A stretch of 64,000 nt of DNA. Source: Lachnoclostridium sp. An169 (GTDB lineage: Bacteria; Bacillota; Clostridia; Lachnospirales; Lachnospiraceae). A program made the position numbers and the translations under genes. The notes beneath the pieces were generated by a model. That model searched no databases. It saw nothing but the letters and a program-made list of their open reading frames with translations, and was not told the DNA's origin. The stretch is taken from NCBI RefSeq assembly GCF_002160525.1, contig NZ_NFKT01000003.1:1-64000 (forward strand), in the 5' to 3' direction. Position 1 is the stretch's first letter; each line of letters begins with the position of its first letter. Of this stretch, positions 1-8,419 are shown piece by piece.

Positions 1-53
1 TTTTTGAGATTTTATTGCCATCCATCTCTATTGGTATCACCTCCATCATTTGA

Positions 54-758
54 GAACATCTTATCAAATGCAGGAAGGGATTTGAAGATACGGATGATTA
101 CCTACTTACTTTAAAACTGCAGATAGAACCGCACTTTTATCTGAATTGTCTGAACTTTATTTATAATATGATCGATCTGAAACAATATTCCCAGGCTTCA
201 TTGATGGCTGCAATGACAGCGGGGTATATGAGATACTTATTTAATAATGAACGGAATTTAGTATATTTATGGGAGGAACTGGAACATATTGAACATTATC
301 TGAAAATTCAGAAGCTTCGTTTCGGACAGGCTTTTGAATATTACCTTGAACAGGATGATGAGTCAAGAGAGGTGAAAATCCCGCCTCTGATTATTCAGAC
401 TTTTGTAGAAAATTCAGTGAAATATGCCATGAGTTTTGATGACAGACTTATGCTAACTGTAACCGTTTATTCGGAGAACATTAATAATCAGGATTATGCG
501 AGTATCTGTATTATGGATAACGGCCCCGGCTTTTCAGCGGAACTTCTGAAGAAATTAGAAAATACAGATACATATGCAGAAAATGAAAATAATCACATTG
601 GTATTTCAAATGCAATAAAGCGATTAAAATTTACATACAATAGCCTTGCAAAAATCCATTTTTATAACAGTCCGTTGAATGGAGCTGTGGTAGAAATCCA
701 TATTCCTTCGGATGGACATGCCCAGAGGAGAAATGTACATGAATATGCTGATAGTTGA
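54..758 (+). CDS. YesM/LytS-type sensor histidine kinase, catalytic part; 5' end missing or broken
   Basis: This is the cytoplasmic part of a two-component sensor kinase that would phosphorylate the YesN-like regulator encoded next. The His-kinase box (LQIEPHFYLNCLN, phospho-acceptor His codon at 132-134) is followed by an HATPase domain with an N box (FVENSVKYA), a G1 box (MDNGPGFS) and a G2-like HIGISNA stretch. An in-frame TGA lies at 51-53. No ATG, GTG or TTG in this frame lies between it and the His box; the first ATG, at 168, falls after the phospho-acceptor. The sensor and membrane part is therefore cut off by the window edge and by a stop or frameshift, so the gene may be inactive. 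Its 3' end overlaps the next gene. Codon use is AT-rich compared with genes after 3,500. Confidence 0.6.
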   Translation, partial: EHLIKCRKGFEDTDDYLLTLKLQIEPHFYLNCLNFIYNMIDLKQYSQASLMAAMTAGYMRYLFNNERNLVYLWEELEHIEHYLKIQKLRFGQAFEYYLEQDDESREVKIPPLIIQTFVENSVKYAMSFDDRLMLTVTVYSENINNQDYASICIMDNGPGFSAELLKKLENTDTYAENENNHIGISNAIKRLKFTYNSLAKIHFYNSPLNGAVVEIHIPSDGHAQRRNVHEYADS

Positions 759-2337
759 TGATGACTTTCACGTTATCCAGGGGATTCAACAGAATATCCA
801 TTGGGAATCTGTAGACATAGAGCACGTGTTTTATGCCCTGGGGGTAACAGCTGCGAAACAGATGTTTCTGAGACATGATATCGATATTGTTATCTGCGAT
901 ATTGAGATGCCGCGTGAGACGGGGCTGGATTTTGTTGACTGGATGAGGGCAAGACATTTTAGAGTTCAGGTAATATTTCTGACAGGCTATGCCAAATTCG
1001 AGTATGCACATAAGGCAATTGAGCTGGGGAGTCTGGAATATATATTAAAACCGGTTGACTATAATTTGTTAGAGCGTGCCATTGGGAAGGCTTTGGAAAA
1101 TGCAGTAAAGATGAAAGAAAATGAACGGATGCAGCAAACCAACCAGTACTGGGAACAGAATAAGCAGAAGGTGAAAGAACACTTCTGGAGCTGTGTTATA
1201 ACGGGGAGCATTTTAAAAAACAGTATCTCGCTGGATTCATTTATTGATGAATGCGGTTTGACATATATCAGAGAAATGATATTTCTGCCTGTAATTGTCC
1301 AGGCGTATACTCCTGGGAGTATTACAGCCGCATGCATTGAAGCAAATATAATTGATATCTGCGGAGCATTAAAGCAGACGGATCAGGAGCAGCCATGCGT
1401 CTTTTTTGAAATCGGAAAGCGTATCTCGGAAAGCACAACAGTTTTTGTGTTAAAAGCCTACATGAATACGGAAAACAGTAAACTGGAATCAGCAGTGCAG
1501 TTTTTTACAGCTGAACTCGATAAATGTATGAAAGACAGGAAGGAAAAATTCTTTTTGGGCATAGGTATGTGGAGTGTTATTGATCTGGTATTTGACGATA
1601 TTCAGAATATAAATGCAATGATGCTGGATGCTCCCAGAAATGATCAGAATATTGTGCTTTTAGCATCATATCAGCCGGTCAATATGCCCAGGATATATCC
1701 GGATACGAGTATTTGGACCGGATTTCTTCGGGAAGGAAAAACGGAAGAGTTGAAAAAAGCCGTCCGGTATTTTCTTAAAGAACTTGAAGAAAAAAATTAT
1801 CTCAGTTCACGAAATCTGCAACAGTTTGGAATAGATATCACTCAGATGATTTATTCCTATCTGGATTCTGTTCATGTATATGCACATCTGCTGTTTGACA
1901 ATGAAGAAAATATGATGTTCTACAGCAAAGCGGCCCTGTCTGTTCATAACATGCTTGAATATGTAGATTATCTGCTGATGAAAGCATCCGGTTATAATAA
2001 TGAGAGCGGGAAGTCATCTGATTTTGCAGATAAGATAAAAGAGTATATAGACAATCATTTCCAAAGTAATCTGACCCGTGATGAACTGAGCCGTCTGGTT
2101 TTTCTGAATCCGGATTATTTATCCCGGATTTTTAAAAAGAAGACAGGAATGTCTATCAGCGGTTATATAATTTTTAAAAGGATAGATGAGGCTAAAAAGT
2201 TACTGACATCTACGAATATCCCGGTCAGTGTCGTTTCTGCCCGGGTGGGGTATGATAATTTTGCGTATTTTACAAAAATTTTTAAGGATAAAACGGGGAT
2301 GACGCCAAATGAGTATAGAAAACTCTACAAAAAATAG
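739..2337 (+). CDS. YesN-type response regulator with AraC-family DNA-binding domain
   Basis: Cytoplasmic transcription regulator of about 532 residues, partner of the kinase just upstream. The N-terminal receiver has the acidic pocket VDDD near residues 6-9, the phospho-acceptor Asp in CDIEMP (about residue 54) and the Lys in ILKPVDY. A long middle region follows, and the last 100 residues hold two AraC-type helix-turn-helix units (LSRLVFLNPDYLSRIFKK and VSARVGYDNFAYFTKIFK). I chose ATG 739: AGAGGAG at 724-730 is 8 nt upstream, whereas ATG 733 is only 2 nt away. The gene overlaps the kinase by 20 nt, so the two are probably translationally coupled. YesMN-type pairs commonly control sugar uptake and breakdown, but no transporter is adjacent, so the target is unknown. 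Confidence 0.88.
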   Translation: MNMLIVDDDFHVIQGIQQNIHWESVDIEHVFYALGVTAAKQMFLRHDIDIVICDIEMPRETGLDFVDWMRARHFRVQVIFLTGYAKFEYAHKAIELGSLEYILKPVDYNLLERAIGKALENAVKMKENERMQQTNQYWEQNKQKVKEHFWSCVITGSILKNSISLDSFIDECGLTYIREMIFLPVIVQAYTPGSITAACIEANIIDICGALKQTDQEQPCVFFEIGKRISESTTVFVLKAYMNTENSKLESAVQFFTAELDKCMKDRKEKFFLGIGMWSVIDLVFDDIQNINAMMLDAPRNDQNIVLLASYQPVNMPRIYPDTSIWTGFLREGKTEELKKAVRYFLKELEEKNYLSSRNLQQFGIDITQMIYSYLDSVHVYAHLLFDNEENMMFYSKAALSVHNMLEYVDYLLMKASGYNNESGKSSDFADKIKEYIDNHFQSNLTRDELSRLVFLNPDYLSRIFKKKTGMSISGYIIFKRIDEAKKLLTSTNIPVSVVSARVGYDNFAYFTKIFKDKTGMTPNEYRKLYKK

Positions 2338-3238
2338 CAGGCCTTTTGAATTTGCGGAAATATATTTTAATGCATATGAAACTTATTGCATGATTAAAAT
2401 AGAAAGAGAGTGTGATGGAAAAGAAATACTGTCGGCTTGTCGGGAAATTGCTTTTCAGGTGCAGGACACACTGAATATTTATGATCCTAGATCGGAATTA
2501 TCCCGATTATGTGCCTGTTACAGACCGTTGATTCCTTATCACGTCTCGAACATGCTATATGATTTTCTAAAAGTTAATAAAACGGCTTCAAAATACTGCT
2601 ATGGTATTTTTGATCCAACCATTGGAAATGGCATCAGATATTGGGAGGAATGCCAAAAGCAGGAGAGCGTTCCGGAATCGGAAATCATGAAAAAGATCTT
2701 GTACAATTCGGGGATGGAACATATTCATCTGAATCCTGAAACAACGGAAGTTATGATCGACGTTCCGGGAATCACTATACATCCCGGTGCATCCGGGAAA
2801 GGTTTTGCACTGGACAGGGTTATACATTATTTAAGAAATAAACAGGTGCAAAATGCCTGCCTGAACTTTGGCGGAAACATTTATGTACTGGGCAGTCCTT
2901 CACCTGCGGCAGAAGGATGGAAAATAGGGATTCGAGATCCGGACGAATCTGATAAGATTGTAACAGAAGTAGTATTGAAAGATCAGGCAATTTCAACTTC
3001 TTCATGGTATGAACATTATTTTGAAAAAGACGGAATAATTTACAGTCATTTGATAAATCCTCAAAGCGGTATCTGCTCTGTTTCAGATTTTTCAAGTGTG
3101 TCAGTCATAACAGATATTGCGGTATATGGCGACATCCTTTCCACAGCTCTTTTTTTACTCGGACAGAAAAAGGGAATGGATGTTATTGAACAGCTGCGGC
3201 AAACCGGAATTTCCATATCCTGCGTAGGAGTCAGGTAA
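2309..3238 (+). CDS. ApbE-like FAD:protein FMN transferase
   Basis: 309 residues. ApbE enzymes use FAD and a divalent metal to attach FMN covalently to a Thr or Ser of target proteins, often extracytoplasmic electron carriers. Family motifs appear in order: FDPTIG (101-106), GASGKGFALDRV (160-171), NFGGNIYVLG (186-195), HLINPQSG (247-254) and the metal-binding Asp and Thr in GDILSTA (D275, T279). There is no signal peptide or lipobox, so it should be cytoplasmic, unlike most bacterial ApbE proteins. The start lies inside the last 29 nt of the regulator gene in another frame, implying coupling to the two-component system. No FMN-binding-domain substrate protein is in the window, so the substrate is unknown. 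AT-rich like its two upstream neighbours. Confidence 0.82.
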   Translation: MSIENSTKNSRPFEFAEIYFNAYETYCMIKIERECDGKEILSACREIAFQVQDTLNIYDPRSELSRLCACYRPLIPYHVSNMLYDFLKVNKTASKYCYGIFDPTIGNGIRYWEECQKQESVPESEIMKKILYNSGMEHIHLNPETTEVMIDVPGITIHPGASGKGFALDRVIHYLRNKQVQNACLNFGGNIYVLGSPSPAAEGWKIGIRDPDESDKIVTEVVLKDQAISTSSWYEHYFEKDGIIYSHLINPQSGICSVSDFSSVSVITDIAVYGDILSTALFLLGQKKGMDVIEQLRQTGISISCVGVR

Positions 3239-3326
3239 AAATATGAAAAAATTTTCACTGTTTCCCATCCAACCCATTCTCCGCATGATTTCCCCTCACC
3301 CCGCATAAACTTTCTTTAAAGGGGTA

Positions 3327-3361
3327 CACTTTCAGCAGATACTGAAAATCCGTAGAAAGTG
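3327..3361. repeat. Nested inverted repeat between apbE-like gene and DUF3789 mini-gene
   Basis: CACTTTC (3327-3333) pairs with GAAAGTG (3355-3361), and overlapping TTTCAG (3330-3335) pairs with CTGAAA (3342-3347). It sits 12 nt before a strong ribosome-binding site. It could be an operator or a leader hairpin; no U-run follows, so it is unlikely to be a terminator. Confidence 0.4.
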
Positions 3362-3389
3362 AGAACAAATTAAGGGGAGTTGATGGGAA

Positions 3390-3518
3390 ATGGTACTGGC
3401 AGCATTCATAGGAGGGCTGTTTCTGGGGCTGATTCTCGGCGTGGTGACAATGTGTCTTCTGCAGGTAAACCGGGAACACAGATACCACACCGGGGATGAA
3501 ATGAATATGAAAGAATAA
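3390..3518 (+). CDS. DUF3789-like small membrane protein
   Basis: 42 residues: an N-terminal membrane helix rich in Gly and Leu (residues 2-25) and a short polar tail that includes MCLLQVNR. The start is supported by AAGGGGAG at 3372-3379, 10 nt upstream. The pattern (short, one helix, then CLLQVNR) matches my memory of DUF3789, a family common in integrative and conjugative elements and Clostridia chromosomes with no known function. It stands alone here with no conjugation genes around it, so it could be a remnant of an element that also brought the AT-rich genes before it. Confidence 0.6.
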   Translation: MVLAAFIGGLFLGLILGVVTMCLLQVNREHRYHTGDEMNMKE

Positions 3519-3538
3519 TGTCCGGGAAAAGAGAATGC

Positions 3539-4153
3539 CTAGCGGGAGCGGGCGAATCTGTCTTTCAGCCGGCGCCCTGCAGAGAAGAGAACGAAGCCCA
3601 TCGCTGTCCCGAGGGTATTGGTCATAATGTCGTCGAGCTGGCAGAATCCCCGCTGGGTGATCAGCTGCATCAGTTCGAGGCATGTGCTGCAGAGCAGTCC
3701 GGAGAGAATACATACCGCAGGTTTTCGGAATCGCGCGGACGCCAGGGGCAGCAGGACGCCGAAGGGGATGAACATGAGGATGTTCTCGATAAAAAAGGCA
3801 TGGGCGATCTCGGTCGTGCCCCATGTCTCAAAGGGGAGCAGACTGATTCCCGTCCTCGATCCCGGCTCGCGGGAAAAGAAAGCCAGTTTCAGGAGAACGC
3901 CGGCATATACGATGATGAGAAAATGAATGAGGTCCTTCTGCACGGCAGCGCGCGGGGAGACCTTTTTCATTTCCGGCAGATTATTTTTTCTCCGGAAACT
4001 CCTCCTGGCATGCAAAATGACCAGGTACAGGATGCCCGAAATCAGCCCGAAGGGAATATATCCGATCGGTTCCATCATGTCGTTCGCTATGCAGTTTATC
4101 AGTAACTTTATATTACCCCAATTGCCCAAAACAAAACTCCTGTTTGAAATCAA
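3539..4153 (-). CDS. VanZ-like family membrane protein
   Basis: 204 residues with about four to five hydrophobic segments. The VanZ signature is clear: ENILMFIPFG (123-132, conserved Asn), then E160 and Q163, RGFCQLDDIMTNTLG (168-182) with the paired Asp and Asn. VanZ gives low-level teicoplanin resistance in enterococcal VanA clusters; most family members, like this one, are stand-alone and of unknown role at the envelope. It is convergent with the upstream mini-gene and divergent from the fusion gene at 4301. No glycopeptide-resistance genes are nearby, so a resistance role should not be assumed. Confidence 0.8.
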   Translation of the reverse strand: MISNRSFVLGNWGNIKLLINCIANDMMEPIGYIPFGLISGILYLVILHARRSFRRKNNLPEMKKVSPRAAVQKDLIHFLIIVYAGVLLKLAFFSREPGSRTGISLLPFETWGTTEIAHAFFIENILMFIPFGVLLPLASARFRKPAVCILSGLLCSTCLELMQLITQRGFCQLDDIMTNTLGTAMGFVLFSAGRRLKDRFARSR

Positions 4154-4229
4154 TCCAAAAAATACTCAACCAATATAGCACAAAAGACCGTTATGGCTCA
4201 AGATAAAACAGGGATTCTTCTACTTTTTC

Positions 4230-4259
4230 TTGCCAGAAGACGGGAAAAGCGTCTATAAT
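4230..4259 (+). promoter_or_regulatory. Sigma-A-like promoter of the acyltransferase-kinase fusion gene
   Basis: -35 TTGCCA (4230-4235) and -10 TATAAT (4254-4259), spacer 18 nt, 42 nt before the start codon of the fusion gene. Confidence 0.6.
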
Positions 4260-4300
4260 ATAACAATAATTGGTACCGGGAAGAAAGGGGTTACAGTACA

Positions 4301-5926
4301 ATGAAGAGTTTACTGATTTTGGGCGCAGGCGGCTTCGGCCATATGATCCAGGAGACGGCAGTCCTGCTCGGCTATGAGAAGGTGGTGTTCCTTGACGATG
4401 CAGTCCGCGACAGGGATGTGGTGGGAAAGTGCTGCGACTATGAGGATTTCCGCGAAGAATATGACACGGCGGTGGCAGCCCTGGGGGACAACAACATGCG
4501 GCTGTACTGGACGGAGAAGCTGATGGAGGCAGGGTATCATGTGCCGGCGATCATCCATCCGTCGGCAGTGGTCAGTCCCAGTGCGGTGATCGGGAGCGGA
4601 AGCTTTATCATGCAGCGGGCGGTGGTCAATACCCACACGGTCATCGAGCACGGCGTCCTTGTCAACAGCGGCGCGGTGGTGGATCACGATTCCTTTGTGG
4701 CCTGCGGCGCGCATATCGGCCTGGGAAGCGTGGTGAAGGCGAACTGCAGTATTGTCTCAAAGCAGAAGGTGGAGGCAGGAGAGGTCATTTTCTCCACCCG
4801 GAGAAAAATAGACGGGGTAAATGACCGGGATCTGGAGGATGCCATCTATGCCTTCGGCTTCGGCCCCAGGTGCAGCTATGTCAAGCCTTTCGGCGCGGGA
4901 CACATCAACGAGACTTATGCGGTGTACATGCCCGGGGAGGACGGGGACGAGCTCTCCTATGTGCTGCAGCGGGTCAACAGCAACGTGTTCAAGGACCCGG
5001 CAGGGGTGATGGACAACATTTTCGGGGTGACGGAATATCTGAGAAATGTAATCCGCCGGGAGGGCGGTGATCCGGACAGGGAGACGCTTTCCTACATCAA
5101 GACGAAGAGCGGCTGCAACTATTTCGAGGACAGCGAAGGGGAGCCCTGGAGGTGTTATAACTACATCCCGGATTCGGTGTGTTACCAGCAGGTGGAGGAG
5201 CCGGAGCAGTTTTACCAGTCGGGCAGCAGCTTCGGACATTTCCTGAAGCAGCTCAGTGATTACCCGGCGGAGAAGCTGGTGGAGACGATCCCGGATTTCC
5301 ACAATACGGTGAAACGCTTCGGCGCGTTCCAGGTTGCCTTAAAGAGGGATCTGAAGAACCGTGCGGCGTCCTGCCGGAGGGAGACGGAGTTTGTCCTGGC
5401 AAGGGAGGCGGACTGCGGCGTGCTTGTAAAATGGCAGGAGGAGGGACGGCTTCCCCTGCGCGTGACCCACAACGACACGAAGCTGAACAATATTTTATTT
5501 GACGGAAAGACGGGAAAAGGTCTGTGCATCATCGACCTGGATACCATCATGCCGGGGCTTGCTGCCAATGATTTCGGAGATTCGATCCGGTTCGGCGCTG
5601 CCACGGCGGCGGAGGACGAGCCGGATCTGGATCTCGTGCACTTTGACATCTCCCTCTATGAGCTCTATGTGAAAGGCTATCTGGAGGAGACGGGGGACGT
5701 GCTGACGGAACAGGAGATCGAGAGTCTGCCCTGGGGAGCGCGGCTGATGACGCTGGAGTGCGGCATCCGTTTCCTCACGGATTATCTTCAGGGAGATACT
5801 TATTTCAAGACCGAATATCCGGAACACAATCTGGTCCGTGCAAGGACCCAGTTCCGCCTTGTGGACGAGATGGAGCAGCAGTTTGACAAAATGCAGGAGA
5901 TCGTCCGCCGGTATGCGGGAAGATAA
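4301..5926 (+). CDS. Fusion protein: NeuD/PglD-like sugar O-acyltransferase plus APH/NahK-like sugar kinase
   Basis: 541 residues in two domains. Residues 1-30 hold a Rossmann-like GAGGFG motif and 85-165 a left-handed beta-helix of hexapeptide repeats (HPSAVVSPSAVIGSG, NSGAVVDHDSFVACGAHIG); H129 aligns with the catalytic His of PglD-type acetyltransferases. Residues 180-541 are an aminoglycoside-phosphotransferase fold: GAGHINETY nucleotide loop (198-206), Brenner motif HNDTKLNN (H390, D392, N397) and metal-binding DLD (412-414). The kinase half most resembles N-acetylhexosamine 1-kinase. Inference: one protein that phosphorylates and acylates an amino sugar, perhaps for surface glycan or salvage. 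It stands as a single gene with its own promoter. The acyl donor and sugar are unknown. Both halves keep their key residues. Confidence 0.8.
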   Translation: MKSLLILGAGGFGHMIQETAVLLGYEKVVFLDDAVRDRDVVGKCCDYEDFREEYDTAVAALGDNNMRLYWTEKLMEAGYHVPAIIHPSAVVSPSAVIGSGSFIMQRAVVNTHTVIEHGVLVNSGAVVDHDSFVACGAHIGLGSVVKANCSIVSKQKVEAGEVIFSTRRKIDGVNDRDLEDAIYAFGFGPRCSYVKPFGAGHINETYAVYMPGEDGDELSYVLQRVNSNVFKDPAGVMDNIFGVTEYLRNVIRREGGDPDRETLSYIKTKSGCNYFEDSEGEPWRCYNYIPDSVCYQQVEEPEQFYQSGSSFGHFLKQLSDYPAEKLVETIPDFHNTVKRFGAFQVALKRDLKNRAASCRRETEFVLAREADCGVLVKWQEEGRLPLRVTHNDTKLNNILFDGKTGKGLCIIDLDTIMPGLAANDFGDSIRFGAATAAEDEPDLDLVHFDISLYELYVKGYLEETGDVLTEQEIESLPWGARLMTLECGIRFLTDYLQGDTYFKTEYPEHNLVRARTQFRLVDEMEQQFDKMQEIVRRYAGR

Positions 5927-6028
5927 CCGGATAACCGGAAGTTGTCAGCAGGAGCCCCATAAGTTGCGCGAAGAGCAGTTTTTCTACTTTGCAGGTCTTG
6001 CCGGATTTTGCCGTATTTCAGAATAATA

Positions 6029-6057
6029 TTGTAAAATCCGGGTCAGACTGCTATAAT
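6029..6057 (+). promoter_or_regulatory. Promoter of the LCP gene
   Basis: -35 TTGTAA (6029-6034), 17-nt spacer, -10 TATAAT (6052-6057). Confidence 0.65.
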
Positions 6058-6120
6058 AGCTTCTGTGTATGTCTGTTTATGCCGGCATGCTCAGAAAATA
6101 CCAAAAGAGGTTGATATACG

Positions 6121-7602
6121 ATGGAAGGAAAAAAGCGAAGAGGTCTGCCGATCCGCAAGATGGTCGGTTACTCGTTTATCGCAGTGTACGCAGTGGCAGC
6201 GTTCGTCCTGATCATTTTCTGTATCGGGCTTGACATGCTGCCGGTGAAATATCTCCTGATCCTGGGAATCGTCCTGGCGATCCTGGCAGTGCTGTTTGCC
6301 ATCATGCAGGAGAAGTTCGCCACGGGAATCATAGGAGACGTATTGTGCGTGTTACTGGCTGTTGCATGTATCGCGGGATGTTACTATGTGGACAAGATGG
6401 ATACAACGATCCGGCAGGTTTCCACGACGGAGACGGAGACAGATGTAGTCAGTGTCTACGTCATGCAGGATGACCCGGCGCAGGTCCTGACGGATGTGGC
6501 CACATACCAGTTCGGTATTACAAGCAATATTGACAGGGAGAATACGGACAAGACGGTTGAGGAGCTTCAGGGAACCCTGGGGCGGCAGCTGAACATTACG
6601 GAATATGACAGCATGTTTACCATGTTGGATGAACTCAAAAGCGGAACCATAGGCGCGATTATCATGAACGGTGCCTATGTGGGAATCGCAGGCGATGTGG
6701 AAGGCTACGAATGGGTTTCCACGGATCTCAGGGAGATCACATCTGTTTCCCACAAGGTAGTGACGGAACAGCCGGAGGAGGAAGTCCCGCAGGATGTTCC
6801 GGAGTCCTTTATCATGTACCTGAGCGGAATTGACACCTACGGCGGCATATCTGCCCGTTCCAGAAGTGATGTGAATATTCTGGCGGTGGTGAACACGAAG
6901 ACGAAGAACATCCTTCTTCTCTCCACACCCCGTGATTATTATGTGGACTTTTCCGTGACGGGGGGCGCAAAGGACAAGCTGACCCACGCCGGCATTTACG
7001 GCGTTGACGCTTCCATGGATGCGCTGGAGCGGCTGTATGGCATTGATATCAATTATTATCTGCGGGTGAATTTTACCGGATTTATCGAGATTATCGATGC
7101 GCTCGGCGGCATTGATGTTTATTCGGACTATGATTTCACGGTACAGAATATCAAAGAGTACCATCAGGGATACAACCAGCTCAACGGTCTGGAAGCGCTT
7201 GCATTTGCCCGTGAGAGGTACAGTTTCGCGGCGGGAGATTTCCAGAGGGCGAAGAACCAGATGGAAGTTATCCGTGCGGTGATCAACAAGGCGGCGTCAT
7301 CCTCGCTCCTGACAAACTATAATTCGGTTATGAATGCGGTGGCGGGAAGTTTCGAGACGAACATGCCTCAGGAACAGATCGCGGCGCTGGTGAAGATGCA
7401 GCTGTCCGATATGGCAACCTGGAACATCACATCCTATACTTCTGACGGACAGAGCACATATGCGGAGACCTTCTCCATGCCGGGACAGCAGCTCTATGTG
7501 ATTATTCCGGATGAGAACAGTGTCGCAGAGGCAAAAAGACTGATAAGCGAGGTGTATGGTACAGATGATCAATCCAATGTCAGTAATGAAAGTGGTCAAT
7601 GA
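6121..7602 (+). CDS. LytR-CpsA-Psr (LCP) family cell-wall glycopolymer ligase
   Basis: 493 residues. LCP enzymes transfer lipid-linked glycopolymers (teichoic acids, capsule) to peptidoglycan on the outer face of the membrane. The first 90 residues hold three membrane segments instead of the usual single anchor. The LCP domain runs from about 235 to 400: DTYGGISARSRSDVNILAVV, STPRDYYVDF, KLTHAGIYG, DALGGIDV and LAFARERYSFAAGDFQRAKNQ carry the conserved Asp and Arg residues that hold the metal and pyrophosphate. Residues 100-215 form an extra extracytoplasmic domain before it. The start has AAGAGGT 9-10 nt upstream. The next small gene overlaps its end. Confidence 0.88.
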   Translation: MEGKKRRGLPIRKMVGYSFIAVYAVAAFVLIIFCIGLDMLPVKYLLILGIVLAILAVLFAIMQEKFATGIIGDVLCVLLAVACIAGCYYVDKMDTTIRQVSTTETETDVVSVYVMQDDPAQVLTDVATYQFGITSNIDRENTDKTVEELQGTLGRQLNITEYDSMFTMLDELKSGTIGAIIMNGAYVGIAGDVEGYEWVSTDLREITSVSHKVVTEQPEEEVPQDVPESFIMYLSGIDTYGGISARSRSDVNILAVVNTKTKNILLLSTPRDYYVDFSVTGGAKDKLTHAGIYGVDASMDALERLYGIDINYYLRVNFTGFIEIIDALGGIDVYSDYDFTVQNIKEYHQGYNQLNGLEALAFARERYSFAAGDFQRAKNQMEVIRAVINKAASSSLLTNYNSVMNAVAGSFETNMPQEQIAALVKMQLSDMATWNITSYTSDGQSTYAETFSMPGQQLYVIIPDENSVAEAKRLISEVYGTDDQSNVSNESGQ

Positions 7603-7798
7603 GCGCAGGGCATTCATTGACAATCACCCGGAATTCTTCCATTTCGTGCTGGAGCAGTTCGGCGGCGAGGGCATGCCGGAGGACACGGTGATCGAACTGA
7701 AGGTGACCAGACCGGGGCAGGAGACGGTGAGCTCCGAGGCCAGACTGGTGGATTCCGACATGAAACTGTTTTCCGGACTGAAAGATATGATCGGGTAA
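7565..7798 (+). CDS. Small conserved hypothetical protein overlapping the LCP gene
   Basis: 77 residues from ATG 7565 (an earlier in-frame ATG at 7556 is possible). Its start lies inside the last 38 nt of the LCP gene, implying translational coupling. No membrane segment or known motif; the sequence is acidic with an amphipathic N-terminal part (VVNERRAFIDNHPEFFHFV). I do not recognise a domain. The coding case rests on the overlap, its length and a plausible terminator just downstream. Confidence 0.6.
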   Translation: MINPMSVMKVVNERRAFIDNHPEFFHFVLEQFGGEGMPEDTVIELKVTRPGQETVSSEARLVDSDMKLFSGLKDMIG

Positions 7799-7813
7799 AC
7801 GGATCAAAGATAC

Positions 7814-7866
7814 AGGGCTTCCCCGACTTTGCAGCGCAGCAGAGCGGACGGAGCCCTTTTGTTTTC
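7814..7866 (+). terminator. Probable intrinsic terminator after the LCP operon
   Basis: AGGGCT (7814-7819) pairs with AGCCCT (7852-7857), with partial pairing inside the loop, then TTTTGTTTT. Confidence 0.5.
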
Positions 7867-7981
7867 CGGTTTGGCGCCGACAGATTTTTTACAGAAACAG
7901 CGTTGTTTTTCCCTGCCCCGGTTGTTATAATGACTGGTGCAGACAGAAATCTTTTACCGGAAGAAAAGGAAGGCAAAGATT

Positions 7982-8401
7982 ATGGCGATAGCACTATACA
8001 TAAGAAAAGATTATTTCAGAGGCGTTACCCTTTCCGACAAAAGTGCCCATATTCTGGAGTTTCATTACCAGGGAGAAAATGTGGATGTGTTCGAGGACGG
8101 CGCGCCCGTGTTCCATCTCCAGTATTTCCTTGAGACGAAGTTCAAGGCGGAGATTATTGATTTCTATGTCACGGACATAAGGCTGAGGGGAAAAGGGTAT
8201 GGCAGTGTATGCATGATCGAGATCCTGGACCAGCTCAGCAGGAAGGGCGTCACACTGATCCGCGCGCCTCTCGGCTACAAGCTTGCGCCCGTGGGATATG
8301 AAGGACCGGCGCAGTACGAGGTGCTGATGGCGGGATTTTACGAGAAGACAGGTTTTTCCATCACCGGAGACGAGGACGCGGCGATTCAGATTCTGGGCTG
8401 A
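7982..8401 (+). CDS. GNAT-family N-acetyltransferase
   Basis: 139 residues. ATG 7982 is chosen over the upstream ATG 7937 because GGAAGG (7969-7974) sits 7 nt before it and the extra N-terminal stretch is basic and poor. Motif A of GNAT enzymes is visible as RLRGKGYGSVCMIEIL (acetyl-CoA pyrophosphate loop) and the C-terminal FYEKTGF is typical. The acceptor is unknown. The Bce two-component system begins 18 nt downstream with its own ribosome-binding site, so this gene may be the first of that transcript. Confidence 0.72.
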   Translation: MAIALYIRKDYFRGVTLSDKSAHILEFHYQGENVDVFEDGAPVFHLQYFLETKFKAEIIDFYVTDIRLRGKGYGSVCMIEILDQLSRKGVTLIRAPLGYKLAPVGYEGPAQYEVLMAGFYEKTGFSITGDEDAAIQILG

Positions 8402-8419
8402 AAAAGGAAGGTAGAAGGA

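Noticed and set aside
3518..4105. 195-residue plus-strand frame over the VanZ-like gene
   Set aside because: The minus strand shows clear VanZ motifs and helices; the plus frame is hydrophilic noise.
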